A stretch of DNA of 64,000 nt from assembly GCA_038373865.1 (NCBI GenBank), contig JAXGGA010000480.1, positions 1-64,000 of the forward strand, in the 5' to 3' direction. The translations under genes and the position numbers were made by a program. Below are positions 58,697-64,000 of this stretch, piece by piece. The notes below the pieces were generated by a model. That model did no database searches. It saw nothing but the letters and a program-made list of their open reading frames with translations, and was not told where the DNA came from. How positions within the stretch are numbered: position 1 is the first letter of the stretch; every line of letters begins with the position of its first letter. The DNA is from Uloborus plumipes (Eukaryota; Arthropoda; Arachnida; Araneae; Uloboridae).

Positions 58697-59966
58697 CAGG
58701 GTGTCCACTCCTATCGTGGACCAATAGCTAATTTCTAAACCGTTAGAGATACGCATATAGTTAGTTCATTTAGGAAAAAATCTCCAAATTACGAAAAGAA
58801 TTTTGGGTCTATTCAATGTTTTTCAAAAAATCAAATTTTGAAAGAGTTACGAAATTTAAATTTTTATACAGCCCCCCAGTCCTATCAATCATGGTTAGTA
58901 AAACATTCTTGACACTTAAATTGACCGAGATGTGACGTTTTGAAAAATCAAGATTTTGAAGGATTTCGCATACGGTCCCTTTAGTGATCTCTCGATGACG
59001 TCATGAAATAATGCAAAATCTTGATTTTTCAAAACGTCATAACTCGGTCAATTTTTGTGGTAGAACAGTGATTTTTTTAAGTTTTAAACGTTACAGTGTC
59101 AAGAATGTTTTACTAACCATGATTGATAGGACTGGGGCGCTGTATAAAAATTTAAATTTCGTAACTCTTTCAAAATTTGATTTTTTTTTGAAAAACATTG
59201 AATAGACCCAAAATTCCTTTCGTAATTTGGAGATTTTTTCCTAAATGAACTAACTATATGCGTATCTCTAACGGTTTAGAAATTAGCTATTGGTCCACGA
59301 TAGGAGTGGACACTAGGGTGGGGCGAAAAATAAAAAGTTTTTCAGATCAACTTCTAATAGTTGCCAAAAGTTGTCTTTGGTGATAGTTAGCTTTTGTGCA
59401 AAATTTGAGAAAAATCGGTTAATATCTTCAGGGGGCGCTGCGATCGCAAAGTTTTATCATAGCTTTTATCGGGATTTTATGGTTAAAATATGAAAAACAA
59501 TGCCGTCAGCTAATCTCATTGCAATTTTTAACTCATAAGATATATTCATGCATTCAAAGCATATGAAATAACTCACAAAAAATTATTTTATATGATAGAT
59601 TTATATTTCAAGCATTTAAAAAGAAACAAAAACGTGGAAAAAAGTGATTTTTTTTTTAAAATATAAATATATCACATAAAATAATGTTTGCGAGTCATTT
59701 CATATGCTTTTAATGCATGAAGACATCTTTTGAGTAAAAAAAAACGCAAAGAGACCAGCTAAAGGCATTCTTTTTGATATTTTAACCATAAAATCCAAAA
59801 CAAAGCTATGGTAAAACTTTGCGATTGCAGCACCCCCTGAAGATATTAACCGATTTTTCTCAAATTTTGCACAAAAGCTAACTATCACCAAAGACAACTT
59901 TTGGCAACTATTAGAAGTTGATCTGAAAAACTTTTCATTTTTCGCCCCTCCCTAGTGGACACCTTG
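58697..59966. mobile_element. Foldback element B (CAGGGTGTCCACTCC), interrupted near its right end
   Basis: The left end is CAGGGTGTCCACTCCTATCG. The right arm reads back CGATAGGAGTGGACAC to 59313 and, after the insertion, finishes GTGGACACCTTG at 59966. Arms of about 300 bp (GGTCCACGATAGG, AACATTGAATAGACCCAAAA, CATGATTGATAGGACTGG) form a near-complete hairpin. The flanks are TATA on both sides, so the duplication is TA or TATA. The rebuilt length is about 620 bp. Confidence 0.85.
59314..59954. mobile_element. hAT foldback element, copy 2, TSD GTGGACAC
   Basis: TAGGGTGGGGCGAAAAATAA to TTTTTCGCCCCTCCCTA. GTGGACAC is duplicated exactly at 59306-59313 and 59955-59962. It matches copy 1 at 23539-24164 along its length. 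It sits 4-12 bp from the right end of element B. Confidence 0.93.
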
Positions 59967-59984
59967 TATAACATTATGCAATAC

Positions 59985-60329
59985 ATCACCAGCTCGTTTA
60001 TTCCATCCATGGACTGCAGTTTTGAGCTTTTTGGCAGCGCGGTCGCTCGCTGGTGTTCTAATTTCACATTATACTTCGCAGCAGTGTAACTTGTCAGTGA
60101 CGTCACTACGGCCGGAGCCAATAAGAGCTCACAAGCAGTCAGCGGTCTCCTCTAATTCGCCAAGTAGGCTGTGACGTTTTATCTAGCTCGTTTTTCATAG
60201 GCTAACGTCACGCTGTTGGCTCCGCCCGTAGTGACGTCACTGCCAAGTTAAACTGCTTCGAAGTATAGCTACCAGTTTTTGTTGGCTTTCTTCGCTCTAT
60301 AAGAGGATTTTTGCCTCCAGCTCGTTTAA
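59985..60329. repeat. Repeat with inverted GTGACGTCACTACGG arms
   Basis: TACTTCGCAGCAGTGTAACT and CAGTGACGTCACTACGGCCG (about 60069-60115) are answered by GTAGTGACGTCACTGCCAAG and TAAACTGCTTCGAAGTATAG (about 60227-60268). The outer motif CCATCCATGGACTGCAGT (60003) has an inverse at 61337-61355 beyond the TTAA MITE, so the repeat may continue to about 61370 with the MITE inserted in it. Confidence 0.6.
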
Positions 60330-61300
60330 CCCATTAATGCCTAGCAGTGGCGTATCCAGGGGGGGTGCCAAGGGACCAATGCACCCCCCAAGATTTTGTA
60401 AGACTATAAACAATGGTGGCACCGAATTTTGAAAAAACATGTAACCTTCATGTAAATATGCTTCAGGTTTTTTCAATGAAAAATACTTTATGGACACTGA
60501 AATATTGTCATACTATTTTCTGTTTTCGACAAGAAGAAGCAAAACTAATTGTTATTCTGTAATTGTGGAAATGTAAGAGGAAAATGATCTTTGAGCAACG
60601 TTCAATAGAAAAAATTAAATCGAAATACAGAGTTTTTAAAGTTTCACCATATTTCTTGATTTTTTTCCTTTCTCATCACAGTGTCGATGTTCGATGTGCA
60701 CCCCCCAAAATCAATTCCTGGATACGCCACTGATGCCTAGCGTCCCTTTCTAGGGACGGTCCAAGAAAGGGTCTGAATTTCCCGAACATGAACATTTCAA
60801 CCAAATAATAGTGTTCAATTAGTACCTTGGTATTGTTTCACTTCGTTATTGACAGATTGCAGCACATAACCATTTGTAAAGTGCGTTCTGTAGTAGTTTA
60901 TACGGCTACAGAACGGTTTAAGCTGTACAGTCAGAGAGACAACTGTTCAACTGTTCGGAGCTGAGTTTTAATATGATCTTTATCAAAAATGACATCGTTC
61001 GCAATCTCAAGAAAAAAAAAATAAGTTTTCAAAGTTATTCCCAGCTTCCCAGTTTATGTTCATTGCTGATTTTATTTCTTCTTATAAAATGTCTTTACAT
61101 TGTAGGTAGAAAAAAATTTTAGTAAAAAAAGTACGTACCCTCTGGGGTCTATCATAACTTTTGAAGGACGATTTTTCTTTCCTTAATAAAACAATTATTT
61201 TTTACATAACATTTTTTTTATTATTTTTCCTGCCCATTAAACACCGTTTGTAACCAGTATATAAAACATCTGTGGAAAAAAAATGTCAGGCATTAATGGG
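60330..61300. mobile_element. TTAA-flanked piggyBac-like MITE (CCCATTAATGCCT family)
   Basis: The ends CCCATTAATGCCTAGC and CAGGCATTAATGGG are inverted, and TTAA flanks both (60326-60329 and 61301-61304). It contains a hAT insertion, and without it the length is about 575 bp. Termini resemble the CCCATTTATGCCC family, but the interiors differ. Confidence 0.9.
60345..60732. mobile_element. hAT MITE, short copy of the element at 1-1433, TSD ATGCCTAG
   Basis: CAGTGGCGTATCCAGG at the left end and CCTGGATACGCCACTG at the right are perfect inverted repeats. ATGCCTAG is duplicated exactly at 60337-60344 and 60733-60740. It is 388 bp and derived from the long form by one internal deletion, joined at AAAATGATCTTTGAGC (about 60582-60597). 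Confidence 0.95.
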
Positions 61301-61304
61301 TTAA

Positions 61305-61732
61305 TTCCTATTGCATGTTGACGAGTGCCAAATACTGCAATCCATGGATGGAATAATAAAGGAGTTGGTGGTGTTTTGCACGTTTCTGCCTTAGCCCTGG
61401 CTTAAAGGCGGTTACTCACTGCTTCATAACATTGCTCTGAAAGAGCACATTGAACGAACTGAAAACAATGCATGAAAAAAATAACAATTTAATTTTAACG
61501 ATTTGAATTCAACTCGTGTTTTTCGTAATGACGAATTGCGACAGGTGTGTTTGCTTCCATGTATGTGTGCTGCACCACCATGTCTGCGGGATTGTTGCAG
61601 ACTCCGTCTCGCTGCGCCACCATGTCCCGTGAATTGGAGCATCGGGACGTGAGACGTTGGTAGAATGCCAATCCGAAAGAGGGACGACACGATGTTTGAG
61701 GTCAAAAAAAAAAAAAAAACTGCAACTTGTCA
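61305..61732. other. Non-coding stretch with repeat remnants
   Basis: Contains ACTGCAATCCATGGATGG (61337, inverse of 60003) and TTAGCCCTGGCTTAAAGGCG (61390, related to 29595). No gene supported. Confidence 0.45.
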
Positions 61733-62355
61733 TTGGGGTCATTCCATAGTGACTACCGTAACATTCAGAGCTGATTTTGTATATGTTTTACTTGTAACTT
61801 AAAGAATAAAAAAAATATTTTTTAATTATGCTGGTGGATTTACAATGTGCATGGTATCTATGTATCATTTCTGCTAAGAATTTAAAACAAAATTACTAAA
61901 AGTAGATATTTTTTCAACAAAAATAGCAGCGTGACTAACGTAACATTTTTGCAACCCTGAAAATGAATGCTCATGTTGTGAGACAAAAATTTCTCAAAGG
62001 TAAGCAAGTGTTAAAAACTGAATGATATATTTGAAAAATGTGTAAAGTTGGCTTTTAAAAACATAAAACACATTTACTAAATCTTAATTTCTTTCAGTCT
62101 TAAGTGTCACTTTCACTCAGGATGGAGTGTGACTAACGCAACGTGACTAACGTAACCATCGAAAAACTAGCAGATAAACACTACAAACTATTCATTATGG
62201 CTAATCACAGTGATAATTACAATGCTTTTTCAACTTTTTTTAACTTCTTATGTTGTATGATTTTTATTAATTAATTTATTTATTTTTTGATACTTTTTTC
62301 ACTTCGGAATTTTTTTTCCTTCGGCTGAGGTTGACATTTCTATGGAATGATCCAG
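61733..62355. mobile_element. Possible MITE, GGTCATTCCATAG ends
   Basis: GGGGTCATTCCATAGTGAC on the left and CTATGGAATGATCCAG on the right are inverted. GTGACTAACGTAAC occurs inside three times or more (61931, about 62128, about 62141). The target duplication was not identified. Confidence 0.5.
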
Positions 62356-62689
62356 TGCTTAAAAAAAAGAAAAGAAAAAAAAGAAGCATACATGATGGAG
62401 AAAATACATACAGTGAGTGTGTTCAGGAGTGAGATTGATTTCGGAGGATGCATTAAAATGCATTTATTTTTTAAATTTCGTTTCCTGATCGTTGGTTCTA
62501 AATTCTCGAAGAATACGTAAATATGATCCCACTAAATACAACACAGTTCTTTGTGAACCGTATTAGTTACATTTAAGTTTTGAACAGAAAGCCATATTAA
62601 ATTAAACTCAATAAATAACTTTCACTTAAAAGTTATTCTTCGTTTTTATTATTTTCTTTTAACATACATTTCTATGTTTTTTTCCCTTA
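62356..62689. other. Non-coding stretch
   Basis: Nothing supported. Confidence 0.4.
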
Positions 62690-62833
62690 GGGCCATGCTC
62701 CACATCGACGTAAAGCAGAAAAATTAGGCAGAAGCGTAAAATGGATTCAATGGTGTTCCTATGGAAAGTACCCGGATTTTCGGTTTCTGCCTTCAGTTTC
62801 GGTCGCGTTTTACGCTGATGTGGAGCATGGCCC
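62690..62833. mobile_element. PIF/Harbinger-like MITE, TTA-flanked
   Basis: The ends GGGCCATGCTCCACATC and GATGTGGAGCATGGCCC are perfect 17-bp inverted repeats, and TTA flanks both sides (62687-62689 and 62834-62836). A 3-bp TTA duplication with GGG-starting ends fits PIF/Harbinger. 144 bp. A weaker inner pair (GACGTAAA against TTTACGC) extends the hairpin. Confidence 0.85.
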
Positions 62834-62836
62834 TTA

Positions 62837-64000
62837 CTTGTTACGAGTTGTTGCATTATTTCAAAAATACTTAATGTTTATTTTCACCCAAAAACAGACT
62901 AAAAGCGAAAGATACGAAAATGTGGACAACTGATGCATTAGAGCAAAGATGGGGGTGTAAAATATTACCTATTCATACATTTATACCGATTAAAATTTTC
63001 AATAAGAAAGAGAAAAAGTAAAATGTTTGAAAGTTACGGACATTCCGATTCCAAATCGTCAAGAGCGGGCAAGTTGTTTTCCATGCATTGACACTGCGCT
63101 TGCAGCAAAACAAGTTTTACAGAGTTAAAAAGCAAAAGCAATGCTACACAGTGAAATCAAAAGAAAGCGAAGCAAACAACAACGAAAACATAAAAAGCAA
63201 CGAAAGGCCTGTTTAAGCAGTGAAATAAATAAATAAATACCTTTGAGTTTGAAAATAAAAGCAAAAATACAACTTTAAAAAGCGCAAATGCGGGTTTGTG
63301 CGCTTCAACATTGTATTTTTTGCTTTTATTTTAAGCAGAAAGGCATTTATTTATTTCATTTATAGAGTTAATTTACTTTTGAAGAAAAGTTCTATTAAAA
63401 AAAAGGGCATCTCTCGAAAGTAAGCCCTAGCATATAATATGCAACAAAAATTAAAACAAGACAGGGTTTAATTTTTGGAGAAATAAAGGTAATCACAATA
63501 AGTTATGGGTCGGGGCAGGACTTTGGTAAGAGAAACAAAAAATTGCACCAAGGGTTGTGAGGTTTTAAGGGCATTAAGAAACAATCATTACGTTAAACTG
63601 TTAAAACAGAACGGTAATGCATTGTAAAATAAACTGCAACAACTGTTCGTAGCTGTAACAGTCATTAATATATGGCAAAAATTACTGAATATTAAAAATA
63701 AATGATAGGTTTTTTTTATATATAAAAGCTCAGAAACTCTTTCTGAAATTTTCAATGTATTTAATCAATCATGATCTGTTTTTAAATATAAGTTTTTCGT
63801 GAATTATGAATATTTATTGAATATTGTTCAGTAGCACAAACTTTCAGTAAAAATGGTAATATTTATCTCAAAAAGTAAAAAACAAAAAACGATAAAGAAT
63901 TTTTATTCAGTTTTTAGGCTAACGAGTCTTTGGCGTTGTCAACTATACATCGATTATATCATTGTTGACGTAGAAGAGACGCTAGTACAACTCATCAAAA
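62837..64000. other. Non-coding; imperfect inverted repeat at 63218-63361
   Basis: GTGAAATAAATAAATAAATA and AAAATAAAAGCAAAAATACA (left) are answered by TGTATTTTTTGCTTTTATTT and CATTTATTTATTTCATT (right) with several mismatches, perhaps a decayed MITE. Nothing else is supported to the window end. Confidence 0.45.

Noticed and set aside
62659..62856. 65-codon minus-strand open frame
   Set aside because: It coincides with the TTA-flanked Harbinger-like MITE and its palindromic ends.

Overview
This window is AT-rich animal nuclear DNA. It is dominated by short non-autonomous DNA transposons (MITEs), foldback elements and SINE-like fragments inside long non-coding stretches. One Tc1/mariner transposase, one well-formed small internal exon and one likely first coding exon (with GT donors and an AG acceptor) indicate an arthropod-type genome. 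A chelicerate such as a spider is my best guess, because the transposase resembles what I recall of spider Tcb1-like copies. That is an inference, not a proof. I see no prokaryotic genes, CRISPR array, rRNA or intact tRNA.

Host genes: the best evidence is a 139-bp minus-strand exon at 32464-32602. Its translation ends in an acidic stretch followed by a helix (KLLGTWLGQL). This resembles the N-terminal talin-binding segment of the MRL adaptors (MIG-10/RIAM/lamellipodin, Drosophila pico). A second minus-strand coding exon (17012-17146) lies in the only strong CpG-rich island of the window and looks like a first exon: it holds the first ATG after an initiator-like element and ends at a perfect GTGAGT donor. 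It could be an alternative first exon of the same gene or an unrelated gene. If it is the same gene, most of 1-32463 is intron.

Region by region: 1-1433 is the right part of a hAT-type element, and a deleted sister copy sits at 60345-60732. 6116-6330 is another hAT-like end that runs into about 3.7 kb of homopolymer-run sequence (6340-10010), probably an assembly artefact. 10197-10269 is an (AC)n array. 13198-13732 is a TTAA-flanked MITE. 17-17.5 kb is the CpG-rich exon. 18.5-30 kb holds five hAT elements with 8-bp target duplications (18539, 23539, 24339, 28996, 29664), a perfect 65-bp hairpin and a TA-flanked MITE. 31-37 kb holds the MRL-like exon and several TA- or TTAA-flanked MITEs. 38-40 kb holds a host-type unit repeated three times and split by a SINE-like element. 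41-46.3 kb holds a hAT element and two large inverted repeats. 47.8-54.6 kb is a three-layer nest: a SINE-like repeat containing a Tc1 element containing a 3.57-kb hAT element, which itself carries a smaller hAT. 56-61.3 kb holds more hAT, TTAA and foldback elements, two of them again nested. 62.7 kb holds a TTA-flanked Harbinger-like MITE.

The strongest result is the transposon stratigraphy. At least eleven elements have readable 8-bp target duplications, most of them exact. Several insertions have paralogous empty sites inside the same window. Three independent nested insertions landed within 25 bp of the end of their host element.
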